From NCBI GenBank assembly GCA_015143295.1, contig CM026562.1, positions 5,494,639-5,558,638 of the forward strand: a DNA stretch of 64,000 nt, in the 5' to 3' direction. A model generated the notes under the pieces. It did no database searches, had not been told where the DNA came from, and was given only the letters and a program-made list of their open reading frames with translations. Below, one piece after another: positions 22,987 through 34,129 of the stretch; the first letter of the stretch is position 1, and every line of letters starts with the position of its first letter. This DNA comes from Tetracentron sinense (lineage: Eukaryota; Streptophyta; Magnoliopsida; Trochodendrales; Trochodendraceae). A program made the position numbers and the translations under genes.

Positions 22987-25087
22987 GGCGCTTCAGCCAA
23001 ATCTCTACAGTCAAATTTTGAGCAAAATCTCCTTTTTTGTTGTGTCTTTGTCTTATGTATTCAATTGTCTTGTAGTTAGCCTTGATGGCCTATGTTAGTC
23101 CCTTTATCTCAGTCCAGTCAGTTAGTCGGCCAGTGGCCCCTTGAGTCTTTTGCTTTATATCGAGTCTGTCCACCTTTTACAGGTTTTAATGAAATGACTC
23201 TTTTAGATCAAGCTTCATTGTGCTCTAAGATGCTTAATTTGGGAACTGAACTAGTTTCTAATGCCTGTAAGGAACAGTTTGATAAAGGTTGATCACTCAA
23301 ATCAACGGATACCCTTCCGAGGTTGAACAAACCGAGATAAGAACAATACAGGAACTGAAGACCTCTTTGAGCCATCAAATGTCAATCAACTGAAATATGA
23401 GGCAATACAATAACCATACATGCTCTCGACCGATCGAGGAAAGGATAGGAGGCCATCTTTGATAAACCTTCACAATACCTCGCCTATCTGGGCTATATAT
23501 ATCCGCTAGTTAGATTGTTGAGCCTAAATAGCTTTTCTTTCAAAACCCAGACAAGGGCACCATGTGAAAGTCAAAGAACAATGCAAAAGAAGAACAAACA
23601 GCACAACATCAAGTGGCTTTTTAGCCGAACTACGTCTTGACCTGATCCCTATTTGGGTACGTAGGCAGCCTGAAATCAGGTTCGGTCATAACACAGCAAA
23701 TGTGTTGCAATACAAAGCAACCATGTACCAAAAACAAAAACAAAAACAAAAACAAAAACAAAAAAAAAAGAAAAAAAAAAGAGAAAAACAATAAAAAAGA
23801 GAAAAATGAAAAAAAAAAAAAAAAAAGGGTACATGAAGAATGCAGAAGCTGGTTCCATTCCGACACTGAACAAACATCATAGGGTGCCCTACCATTGCTA
23901 AAATAGAAACTTTGAGCCTTATCTCGTTTCTAACCAAACCACGTTTCGTCCTAAACATTAAGCCCTCCTTGATCTTTGAAAGGATCTGAGCATCGTTGGT
24001 CAAAGCATTCACCTCTATGGCAATGAGGAGAGAAGACTAGAGAATTATAAGAAAAGAACAGAGCAATGAGAAAATGCAAAGCTTGTATACCTAGACCTGG
24101 TGAAAACCCGAAAGGGTCCAGGGGCAAAAAAGGGATAAATCAAATTTCAAAATTTCACGGGCATAGTACGGAATCATTAATCCTGCTATCGTGCAAAAAT
24201 TACGTGAACCCAGTCCTGGTGAAAACCTGAAAAGGCCCAGGGGCAAAAAAGGGACAAATATCAAAACATACAACCCAGTCCTGGTAAAAACCCATAAGGG
24301 CCCAGGGGCAAAAGAGGGAAAAATAAGTTGATACATGCTTTGCAAATATTTTTCTCCAGCAGATACAGATCTACTACAAAGATGATCAGAATCGTTCACC
24401 TGAAGGCAGAGGGACCTAGCTAGGTATCCCAATACAAGCAATCTCAGGCACAGTCAATCCATTTTTCAATCGTCAGTCTACCATCAAACCACCTGTCGGT
24501 CATTCCATCAGTCTTCTCAACAGGTCTGTCACATCTCTTGTTTGTCAGTCCATCGGTCTCCTTGTCAAGTCATCATCAGTCAGTCAAAATTCACTCTCCA
24601 GTAGAGTCGATTCAAAGTCAGTTACTCATTCCTGCTAACGCCAGAGGAGCAATGAAACCAGGGCAGAGCAAAGTTGACAGACCATCCTGAGTGACACAGA
24701 TCAGTATATCCCAAGGGGCTAGTGTATACAGTCGAAGCATCCAAGTCGAGGGGCATATTAAATCTTTCAGGCTTGATATACAGAAAATCATAAGATTCGT
24801 GCGACGGCTCAGGGTTACAACTCTCGCTCCCACATTTGACTTCATCTCGCTCCACAAAATCTTGGATTCATACTCACTCTCATCAGCTATCACATCAAAT
24901 TCACCCACTAGAAGGCAGTCAGGTGATTGTCTACAGTGTCACATCTTATCTTGGTAAAGCATTCAGGCGGCTGTCTGTACTCTTATCACCTTGCATCCCG
25001 AAGAGGCAATCGGGCGATTGCGTACAACATTGCATTCTATCTCGGTGAAGCAGCCGGATGGCTGTCTTTACCCCCATTATCTCTGTC
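22987..25087 (+). mobile_element. Internal non-coding region of the Tat-like element
   Basis: No pol domains are recognisable. An A-rich simple tract with repeated ACAAAA and GAAAAA lies at 23729-23829. The phrase CC(T/C)GGTGAAAACC(C/T)GAAA(A/G)GG...CCAGGGGCAAAA recurs at about 24105, 24215 and 24278, a short dispersed repeat. Repeated AGTCAGTC/CATCGGTC strings lie at 24470-24600, and runs of GGCGGNTGTNT around 24968-25100. Confidence 0.55.
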
Positions 25088-25790
25088 GATCTTTTAGGCG
25101 GATGTTTATAGCATAGCGCCCCCTTCACTATTAAAGGAGCACTGGAACAGTCGATTTCAGTTGCGGCCTCTTGTGAAGTCTATTTCGGCTCGACTAGCTC
25201 ATTGTTAAAGGAGTACTGTCCCGGTCATGTGACCGGACGTCAGTTAAGGCCTCGGTGATGTTAGTCCCGCTTTTGGGCGGATGCTTATAGCATTGTGCTC
25301 CCTTCACTATTAAAGGAGCACTGGAACAGTCAATTTCAGTTGCGGCCTCTTGTGAAGTCTATTTCGGCTCGACTACCTCACTGTTAAAGGAGTACTGTCC
25401 CGGTCATGTGACCGGACGTCAGTTACGGCCTCGGTGATGTTAGTCCCGCTTTTGGGCGAATGCTTATAGCATTGCGCTCCCTTCACTATTAAAGGAGCAC
25501 TGGAACAGTCGATTTCAGTTGCGGCCTCTCGTGAAGTCTATCTCTGCTCGACTAGCTCACTGTTAAAGGAGTACTGTCTCGATCGTGTGACCAGACGTCA
25601 GTTACGGCCTCGGTGATGTTAGTCCCGCTTTTGGGCGGATGCTTATAGCATTGCGCTCCCTTCACTATTAAAGGAGCACTGGAACAGTCGATTTCAGTTG
25701 CGGCCTCTTGTGAAGTCTATCTTTACTCGACTAGCTCACTAATCAAGAAGTATGTGAATACAGTCGTGTGACTGGATGTCATTTACGGCC
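25088..25790 (+). repeat. Tandem array, 179-bp unit, about 3.7 copies
   Basis: The landmark TTCACTATTAAAGGAGCACT starts at 25124, 25303, 25482 and 25661, exactly 179 bp apart each time. Units differ by few substitutions (for example CATTGTGCTC / CATTGCGCTC). Within each unit the sub-phrase TTAAAGGAG(C/T)ACTG occurs twice. The array decays after about 25745. It lies between gag and the 3' LTR, where Tat/Ogre elements typically carry variable tandem repeats. Confidence 0.85.
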
Positions 25791-25814
25791 TTGGTAACGC
25801 TAATCCTACACCAC

Positions 25815-26400
25815 ATCTATCCTCGGTGAAGCGGTTGTGTGATCGACCATCACCCCATCTACCTTCGGTGTACGGTTGTGTGATCGACCCTCACCTCATC
25901 TATCTTCGGTGTACGGTTGTGTGATCGACCATCACCTCATCTATCTTCAGTGTACGGTTGTGTGATCGACCCTCATCTCATATATCCTCGATGTACGGTT
26001 GTGTGATCGACCCTCACATCATATATCCTCGATGTACGGTTGTGTGATCGACCCTCACCTCATATATCATCGGTGAAACGGTTGTGTGATCGACCCTCAC
26101 CTCATCTATCTTCGATGAAACGGTTGTGTGATCGACTCTCACCTCATCTATTTTTAGTGCACGGTTGTGTGATCGACCCTCACCTCATATATCCTCGGTG
26201 AAACAGTTGTGTGATTGACCCTCACCTCGTCTCCGGTGGAATGGTTGTGTGATCGACCTTCACCTCGTCTCTGGTGGAATGGTTGTGTGATCAACCTTCA
26301 CCTCATCTCCGGTGGAATGGTTGTGTGATCAATTTTCATTTCATCTCCGGTGAAATGATTGTGTGATCAACCATCACCCTATCTCCGTTGAAGCGGATAC
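25815..26400 (+). repeat. Tandem array, ~41-bp unit, about 14 copies
   Basis: The phrase GGTTGTGTGATCGACC...CTCACCTCAT recurs about every 41 bp from 25833 to about 26360 with growing divergence to the right (TTGTGTGATCAA). Unit lengths vary slightly (36-42 bp). Together with the 179-bp array it makes up the 3' untranslated part of the element. Confidence 0.85.
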
Positions 26401-26580
26401 ATGTTCACTCCTCTCATCCATCATGCATCTCCAGCACTCCACATTTTTGTCTTGGCAAACTTAACTTAGTTTCAAGTTAGTTCATTATCATTTCTTATAT
26501 TTTTTTCAAGTTTCGCAGGTTTTACTGTGCAAAAATAGTGGTGATTTCAGTCTTTGTCGTTCGCTTGCCCGCACCCTCCG

Positions 26581-26595
26581 ACAAAGAGGGGCAGC
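26581..26595 (+). other. Polypurine tract of the Tat-like element
   Basis: ACAAAGAGGGGCAGC lies directly before the right LTR (TGTAAGC). This is the position and composition of the plus-strand primer, and Tat-type elements use a similar AAAGAGGGGCAGC. Confidence 0.7.
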
Positions 26596-28926
26596 TGTAA
26601 GCACCCTATTTTTGCACCCCCTATTCCTCTTCCCACTTCTTCAAATGCTCCAAGGTTTACCCAAGGCCCAAGCCCATTTGGCCAAACTTGTACCCAAACA
26701 ACTCAATCAAGCCCAATTACTTAATCCCATTACCCAAGCCCAAGTAGCCAAGCCTAATTACCCAATTGTCTTAGGCAAAACTCAATTGCTTTAGTGAAAT
26801 CCTAATTACCATAGCCCAAGCCCAATTGCCATAGTTAAAGTCCAATAACCATAACCCATGACCCATCTACTAACAACCCATGATCCATAAGGTCTAGTCC
26901 ATATGCCCACATCCATTCAACCCATATCCAAGACCCACTAACCCAAGTCCACTTTCCACTTTCCTACAAAAGACCTTTTATTTTTTCTTCAAACCCCAAA
27001 TAACCCCATTTTTATGTTTACATACCTTTTTGACCACTCAATCATCTCTCACCAAGTACACACCTTTTTGACTAACCAATCACCTCATTTACTCTCTTAC
27101 ACCTCTTACACTCATTCTTACACCTCTTACAAAACAATTAATCCTCTTACACTCTTTTTGACCACCCAATTACCTCTCATCAAGTACATACCTTTTTGAT
27201 TACCCAATCACCAACCACATCAATTTTGACCAACCAATTACCTCCCTTCTTCTCACCCAACCCTCTATTAATCACCAAATTGCCACAACCCCTTGAAACC
27301 TCTATAAATACAAGACCCTCACAAGCCATTTCTTCCACCTCCAAAATCCCAAGTGGAAACCCTAGCTCTTCCTCCTCTCACCCCTTTTATTTCTTTTTAG
27401 CTTTGAAGAAAGTTAGAAGAAGCCAAGGTTTAGAGTGTGTAGAGAATTCTAGGAGTAAAAGCCTAGAGTTCTTCACTAACTCTCTTCCTTTGTGGACTCT
27501 AAAAACTCATCACCTCTTGGAGCATTGGAGAAGTAGTCTTGGAAGAGTAGGCACTCTTCCTTTTATTCTTTATCTTCTTCTTTAGTTCATATCTTTTTTA
27601 TTTATTTATTTGTAGTCCTCTTCTAGAATAATTTGGGAAGACCTTTCTTTTCTCAAGTTTAGTTGGGTCTCTCTACACCAATCTAATGGTGTAGAGGGAC
27701 CCCACCTCAAAATAAATGAGATGTTTTTTTCTCTCGTGTAAATATTTCTTTCTTTCATATGTACCCACTAGTGTGGATATGGGTAGGCCCATAGAGAGTG
27801 GAAGCTAAAGCTATACCTCTCTTTTTTATTTTGTTTCTTCATTTTGATTCTAGTCCTTCTTCTAGAATCATTTGGGAAACTCATCATCACTCTAATTTTC
27901 ATAATTGAATCTCATTACATCGTTCATAATGGTGTAAAGGGACTACATTAGAGAGGAGATGATGAGTTTTCATTTTCTTCACTTATCACTTTTTCATTTC
28001 ATTCTTTTTTTCTTCATGTTCTATTTTGAATGGATAAATGATGACTTAAGGACCTAGGGACTTAAAGAGGACTTTATCCAAAATGCCTCATATCAAAGAC
28101 AATGGTATTTGATTTATTATCAACACCAATCCAACAAAATAGGTGTTGGCAATAGACCATTTACTATTCACAATGCACACCCCTCTTTATGTCCTAAAAA
28201 CAATCTTTTAGCCTAACTTTTCCTTAGTCTTTCTCTTGAATTAAATTTGACTTTAGTTAAGTTTGCCAAAATCTCACCTATATGAAAATCCAAAAAAAAA
28301 GAACATGATAAAATCTCAAAATACCAAAAACATTACAAAATCTCAAAATACCAAAAAAATCTAAAAATACCAAAAGACCAAAAACATGCTTGCTAGATCT
28401 TGGTTAGCCTACTCAACCATGGTTAACACCCTTCTAACCGCGGTTAGACCTAGAACTTGCACTTGACCAACCCGGTCAACTAAACCCTAGCCCCTAGGCT
28501 AGACCATTGACCACCTTATGCACACACACACGCACCCTTAGCCTTGGCACGGGCTCATGTGCCAGAACTACGCTCGGTCTGATCTCACCCCAATGTGAGT
28601 ACGTAGGCAACCCAACCCGGGTTCGACCCTAGCCCATCTAGCTTCCTTTCTTTCTTGGATTAGCATTTGATTAAACATTTAGACATTTTAATTAATATTG
28701 AGATTAAATTTGGCTTAAATTTAGGGAGTAGGTAACCATTGCAAAATGGGGGTCCTGGGGTGCCTAACACCTTCCCCGGGGCTTAATCGAACCACTTACC
28801 CTAATCTCTGATAGACCACTTGCCTTATCCAATCAAATTACTCGGGACCTATCCCTTAGAATGAATAGGTGGCGACTCTTGGTCAAACCACAAATGTGAA
28901 AGTGGGTAGAAAAATCCATGCTCACA
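26596..28926 (+). mobile_element. Young Tat-like LTR, right copy (2331 bp)
   Basis: Same length and apparently same sequence as 19902-22232. It begins directly after the polypurine tract and ends ATGCTCACA. It is followed by ATAAC (28927-28931), which matches the ATAAC left of the left LTR (19897-19901), so the outer target-site duplication is intact. Identity of the two LTRs would normally mean a very recent insertion. Confidence 0.85.
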
Positions 28927-28939
28927 ATAACGGAATGGC

Positions 28940-29121
28940 CGGTACCCATTGGTCCACACCCCAATTTTAACTACTCAACCTACTGTGGTTAAGATTCACT
29001 CACCCCTAGGGTTAAGCAATCCAACCAAAATCTTAGTTTTAATTTAGTTAAGCTTAACCAGGGTTAAATGAGTGTTAATAGGGACACGGGGTAAGATATG
29101 TAACGGACCATGGGTCTGCTA
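28940..29121. mobile_element. MITE at the right flank of the Tat-like element
   Basis: GGTACCCATTGGTCCACACC at the left and GGACCATGGGTC at the right are imperfect inverted ends. Inside is the GTGGTTAAGATTCACTCACC...GGGTTAAG module of the window's Mutator-like MITE family. It spans position 29040, where the left-hand copy (22233-22346) stops. This makes the right-hand locus the original. Confidence 0.5.
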
Positions 29122-29168
29122 AGCACTGCTCTTTTATTTTCTCTTAAACTTTGCAGTCTACAATTTTA

Positions 29169-29759
29169 GAGCATCTCCAACTCAAAACTCTAAAACTCTC
29201 CTCTATTTCGACATCTCCTGAGATGGGGCCCACTTTAAAGTTATTTGCTCCAATGGGAATAAACTCTAAATCACTATCCTACTCAAAAACTCAAGGGGTG
29301 GATACCTTTAGGTTGCCACGTGTCCTTTTTGACACCCCTTAACCGTGGTTAAGATTTATCCACTCATCCTTGGTTTTTTAAAAATATTAATTCTTTTTTT
29401 AAAATTAAAAAACTGTTTTTAGAGTTTTTTAATATTAAAAACAATTTTTTAATTTTAAAAAGTAATTAAAATTTAGAAAAAAGCCAAGGATGGGTGGGTG
29501 AATCTTAACCACGGTTAAGGGGTGTCAAAAGGTAAAAGGACACAATCGGTATTTTAACAAAGATTGAAAGACCAAAAAAGGACACAAATAGAATTATAAG
29601 GGCATGAATAGTGTTACAGAGGCCATCTCTATTTTCTCTCTCACCCTCTAAATATAGAGGCTCACTGTAGCAACATAGAGGCCAGCCTCTAAATATAGAG
29701 CACGGTTGGAGTTGGAAAAACTCTATATTTAAAGTTATAGAGCACGGTTGGCGATGCTC
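29169..29759. mobile_element. Tourist/PIF-Harbinger-like MITE (591 bp)
   Basis: It starts GAGCATCTCCAACTC and ends GGTTGGCGATGCTC. TTA is present on both sides (29166-29168 and 29760-29762), the usual 3-bp target of Harbinger elements. The interior has AT-rich inverted segments around 29385-29470 and repeated CTCTAAATATAGAG near the right end. A worn GTTAAGATTTATCC / GGGTGAATCTTAACC pair suggests another MITE inside it (about 29340-29525). Confidence 0.7.
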
Positions 29760-29762
29760 TTA

Positions 29763-30110
29763 CAGTGCGAAGCGGGAAAAGAGAAAGAAAGATCTGGTAG
29801 GGCAAACATCCTCTTCCTTCCTTCTATCCGTCGCCATTAACGTAACACAGAAGTAAGCTCGAATTCTCTTCTGATCATTTACTTTCAATTTTTTTTTTTT
29901 AATTACTTTTTTTTTTTTTTTTTTTGCGGAATTTGATTTCCTTACTCCACTTATTCGATTTTCCTCCAATATATATGTTGATTCCACTTCTCTCTTTTCG
30001 GTATGTTCTGTAATTTTGGGTAAAGTCTCTCTCTGTATAATCGTTCTCTACGTGCTGTTTGTTCTGTGAAAGGGTTTAGGGTTTTGTGATTTCTATACAA
30101 ATAGGGTAGA
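29763..30110 (+). other. Orphan 5'-leader-like sequence
   Basis: Polypurine and CT-rich stretches (GCGAAGCGGGAAAAGAG, CTCTTCCTTCCTTC), a possible donor (AACACAGAAGTAAGC near 29852), T-runs and a late GGGTTTAGGGTTTTG look like the first exon and first intron start of a plant gene in plus orientation. No coding exon follows before transposon sequence at 30701. It may be a promoter left after a gene was lost, or carried by a TE. Confidence 0.3.
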
Positions 30111-30223
30111 AAGAAATAAAATCATTATATTGTGAAATCCCTTTTCTTGGAAAAGCAAAGTTATATGTTTTGTTTGAGTTGTTGTTTCTAATTTGATATC
30201 TTGTTTGAAGTAAATAAAAATAT

Positions 30224-30490
30224 CTAATTTTTCATGAGATAGACAATAGAAATGATAAACCAAGCTGGAAACATGCATTCGCCTCTACAGCCCGACTTCC
30301 ATTCAAAAGGGGCTGTTGGAGGACTAGTAGGATGATGGGTTTTTGTTGGTTTTTGGTCTTCTAGATCAATCAACTTTGATGCCCCATCTAGGGTTACAAG
30401 CTTGCATTGCTGAATCATAGGGTCATTGGTAATAGGCAAAACAGTCTCACCATCCACAACTGGCATAGACAGGCGCACACCGTTCGGCAT
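30224..30490 (-). CDS. Unrecognised 88-codon open frame
   Basis: The minus-strand frame begins MPNGVRLSMPVVDGETVLPI and contains CKLVTLDGASKLIDLEDQ. Its composition is more protein-like than most chance frames here, and it ends in a hydrophobic, probably non-coding stretch (about 30224-30260). I do not recognise the family. It could be an exon fragment of a degraded or TE-captured gene. No neighbouring exon was found, so it may not be functional. Confidence 0.2.
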   Translation of the reverse strand: MPNGVRLSMPVVDGETVLPITNDPMIQQCKLVTLDGASKLIDLEDQKPTKTHHPTSPPTAPFEWKSGCRGECMFPAWFIISIVYLMKN

Positions 30491-30700
30491 GTAGGCTGAT
30501 TTCTATACCAAAGTATGGATAACATCAATTGAAATTGAACACACATACAAGAAAGATATGAAGTGCAAATACAAGTGCGTAGATGGATCAAAAACTCTTC
30601 ATGCTTGTGACTACAAATGTCTATCAACAATGGTCACCATTGCTTCATGTATCTTGTACATGTCACTCAGCATTTCAATCTATGTGGCTAGGACATACCC

Positions 30701-31804
30701 AGGGCGGAGCCAGGTGGGGGCTTGTGGGGGCAAGTGCCCCAATTGAACTTGTTAAAACTAATTTTTTTTAAGGGTATAGCCATGGGAATGGGGTAGGTTC
30801 CCCCTTAACTTTATTTTTTCAGTTGTAATAATATTCGATCATGATTGAACTCTCCCTGAGTTCAATTGCACCCACAGGTCAACACATGCCCTTTTAACCC
30901 AATTTAACTATGGTTAAGATTCAGTTACCCTTAGGGTTCAACAATCTAACCTTTGTTTTTTTAAAAATTAATCCAAGGGCTAAAATTTCTTAACCAAAAT
31001 TAAAAGGTCTATGTGAGTTCGATTGAACTGTCCTAGTTCAATCGCAGTTCTATTGCAATTGGATAGGATCCGGACTCATATTTTTTATACTAAATTGTTT
31101 ACGTATTTAATTGGGCATAATCATGGGACAAGTGGCAATTGTCCCTAAAAATAATATTTTATATTATTTAATATGGCATAGTTACCAAGTCAGGGTTCGG
31201 GAATTATTCGTCCAGGGAATAGTTTGGAAAAAATCTACAAATTTTGAAAATCAATCGGGAAAATGTCGGGCCAATAATGAAAAAATATTAAAGGAGATTA
31301 CTAATTATGAAAATTTGAAACAAATATATTTCATATATTAGATATATATTTGGAATTTTTTCCAAAATTCGCGAATACTTTGTGAATTAATCTTCTGACA
31401 AAAAGGTTGGGTAATATTTAGGACCTTTTGAAAAATTCAGAGACCTTTGTAACTATGGTTGTGGGGCAAGGAGGCAACTGTCTCCTGAACTTTTGAAAAC
31501 AAAATATATCATTATACAATTTCATTTAATTATTTAACAGGGTATAGCAATGAGGCAAGGGGACAACTGCCCCGTAAACAAGGAAAAAAAATACTCATAA
31601 GATATGTTCAAAATGTATAGACGAAATGGCTCAAGAATTTAGTCGTCAATTTTTTTTCCAGAAGCTATGCCTCCGAACCCCCATCTCCTTGACCCAGAAT
31701 ATTTTAGACGCACCTAATCTTTCTTCACAAAATCCACCAACAATTACGATTATTTTGAATCAATATGGGTGTCCCCCCTACTAGAAAATCCTGGCTTCGC
31801 CCCT
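30701..31804. mobile_element. Element with AGGGCGGAGCCAGG / CCTGGCTTCGCCCCT ends
   Basis: AGGGCGGAGCCAGG at the left is mirrored by CCTGGCTTCGCCCCT at the right. Internally the phrase GGGGCAAG...TGCCCC / GGGGCAAGGAGGCAACTG recurs near 30724, 31463 and 31554. It contains a nested MITE (30833-31066). No transposase was recognised. A fragment of the same end occurs at 14922. Flanking duplication was not resolved. Confidence 0.5.
30833..31066. mobile_element. Nested foldback MITE, relative of 10449-10747
   Basis: GATCATGATTGAACTCTCCC...TTCAATTGCACCCACAGGTCAA at the left pairs imperfectly with GATTGAACTGTCCTAGTTCAATCGC at the right. In the middle is AACTATGGTTAAGATTCAGTTACCC, the recurrent module. 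Its arms and order match the copy at 10449. Confidence 0.5.
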
Positions 31805-31873
31805 CAAATAGCAAGATGCCTCAGACTAGGTTTCTTACCAGTCCATTATTCATGTGGAGTCTTCTCAACTGCT

Positions 31874-32529
31874 TTAAAACCTCTCTCGTGTAGGAAAACT
31901 CTTAAACTCATTAGATTTGTATTTTGACCAGCACGAGAAGGGGTTAGATTGATCCACAAACACCAGAATGCACGAGGTCAAGTAGACCATCTGTTCTAGT
32001 TCCTTTAAAAAATAGTTATCAAGGCTGTAGAAGTCATCATAAGACATAGGCAACTGAGATAGAACAATCCATACTATAAATTCATCTTCCAAACCATACC
32101 CTAAATGCTTTAGCTTCAAGGCTATAGAAGTCATCATCAGTACATAATCCCAGATCGAATTTCCTTCCTCAAATCTATTGTTGATGAACTTTGAAATTAA
32201 CTGGTGTTTCTTAGACTCTGTGGAACCATGGAACTTGAATTTTAAATTAAATTCTCCAATGTAGCAGTGTCAAAAGACTCTAAACTAGTTTTTATGGGTT
32301 CAGACAAAGTCTTCTTGATAACGAGAATAGCTGTTTTATTTGCTCCGTGCCAACGATTGTATAAATCTTTTTTAGCTGCAGTAACACCAATAGGAGGCTC
32401 ATCGGTCTCTAGAATAAACTCTAGGTTTTTAATAGCAATCAAAGCGTCTAGATTGCTTCTCCACTTAGAGTAATTAGATCCAATGAGGGTCTCAACGTAG
32501 AACACTCGAGAGATTACATTATTAAGATC
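31874..32529 (-). pseudogene. Ty1/copia gag remnant
   Basis: Two minus-strand frames, 32529-32242 (from MDLNNVISR) and 32137-31874, carry copia gag signatures: GSNYSKWRSNLDALIAIKNL, then EFIVWIVLSQLPMSYDDFYS. Between them the frame is broken. No zinc knuckle, protease, integrase or RT follows on the left before 31804, so only the N-terminal gag part remains. Confidence 0.75.
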
Positions 32530-33162
32530 CATGCTACAATTCAACAAGAAGATTGGGGACATTACCAATAAGAAATATTGCAACATAAATCATATATAGA
32601 TACAAACAGCCTGAACGATGTGTTCTTATACAACTACTTAGGTAGAAGTTATTAGTCACAATATTCACAGCTAATCCTGGGTTAGGATCAATGCAATCTG
32701 CCAACCAGCTTTGGCATGTCCTGACAATTGTGACATCCATAACAATACATAGTCATGACTCCGTAAATGAGAGCTTTAGTATATTATAATACATCTCAAT
32801 CGTTCTCAACAAAATGCTGACCCTAAAACATCTATCACACAACACAATATACCATTCACAATCTTAGCCTTTGGGCCAACAACTGTTTCAAGTATGAGTG
32901 GTTTATAGATGGGTTTGCATGGGGCAAACCCATGCAATCGTGTTTAATAAATTATGTTTAACTCTTAAGGATGTGTAGACTACGTTAGACATTAGGGATC
33001 ATCAAGACTATTCCCAGGATCTAAAAGCATTTTTAAATACATCATAATATGTAACCCATTGATATTTCATAGTATGATCAAAATGGCATCCAATGGCTCA
33101 AATCAATTGAGTTTGTTCAAATCAATCAAGCCAACGATACCCAGAGATCGCTCCCTCTAACA
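32530..33162 (-). mobile_element. Possible 5' LTR/leader of the copia remnant
   Basis: On the minus strand, TGTTAGAGGGAGCGATC at 33162 could be an LTR start upstream of gag. No primer-binding site (TGGTATCAGAGC) was found in between, so the LTR end is unknown. The assignment rests on position and orientation only. Confidence 0.3.
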
Positions 33163-34120
33163 ATATAATTGAAATATTATAAAGGATTTCATCTTGTTTG
33201 TCGCATACTTATAGATTTCCTTAGTTTCTAGATTTACTAGGGACGTACAAGGGCATGGTGTTAATAACTGAATAAATAAGCGATGATAAAATCAGATATA
33301 AAAAACTTGTAAAATCTAATCATATAGTTTACAATAATCCAAAAATGATTTTTGGTAGAGATAATTGGAAACTGGCTCAAAGAAATAAATTTTAAGTCCA
33401 GCTTAAAGTTTGCGGTCTCCAGTGAATTTTTTATTAATAAATTTATCTCACACAGTTTAACCCTTTCATTAATTTTTTTATGTAATAGTACAATACCTAT
33501 TAAGAATATAACTCTCTTAAACTTTTTTATTTATTTATCAAAGAAGGGAAAGTTTTCATTCTCATCTTCCTAGGACAAGTGCCGCACTACCATTCTTGTA
33601 TCGTCTCTGTTCATGGCAAGAAGGTGGTAATTTCCACAAAGAATTTAATGACTTTTAATCTCTCATATATTTTTATATTATTTTTAAAATTCACCGCATG
33701 ACAAGAGAGATGGAATGGAGAGCATGAAAATAAAATCGCCGAAACGGATACAAAACAAGCGATTTGTATAGGTTTCAGTAGCCCCTTGTACGATATTTAT
33801 ATTGATACGAAACGGGCTATACGTATCGTTTATTAGTTATTTATTTTTTATTCCGTTGTGTGATTGTAATTATGTTTGCTACTTTGTCTTTGAGTCACTT
33901 CCCATGACTTTATATTTGGTAAATTTGGTTCCTATAACTTATTTGATTTTTAAAAATTTAATTTAATTTTTTTAAAAGAAAATTATATTGTATCGTCCAA
34001 AACCGATACATATATGTTTTGATTGGGACCGATACATCCCCCATAACTGTATTTTTAATCCTTGATGCAAAGGATTTTTTTACAATAACTTACCTTCTTG
34101 ATGCGTGTCTAGAGTCCTAG
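33163..34120. other. Intergenic DNA with a hAT-like fragment
   Basis: From about 33720 to 34065, repeated cgatac/gtatcg strings (gaaacggatacaaaac, gatacgaaacgggc, gtatcgtccaaaaccgatac, gaccgatacatcc) resemble the hAT elements at 43969 and 50341. Ends and duplication were not found. 33163-33720 shows nothing recognisable. Confidence 0.35.
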
Positions 34121-34129
34121 CCTCCTAGG

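Noticed and set aside
23630-24012. Phe-rich open frames of 65-108 codons on the minus strand
   Set aside because: They are translations of the A-rich simple repeat at 23729-23829; no protein family.
25088-26400. CRISPR-like array of regular repeats
   Set aside because: Units are contiguous without unique spacers, lie inside a plant retrotransposon, and the organism is a eukaryote.
19902-29040. Interpretation as a simple recent LTR insertion dated by identical LTRs
   Set aside because: The host flank present after the left LTR shows a rearrangement, conversion or assembly event that could itself have made the LTRs identical.
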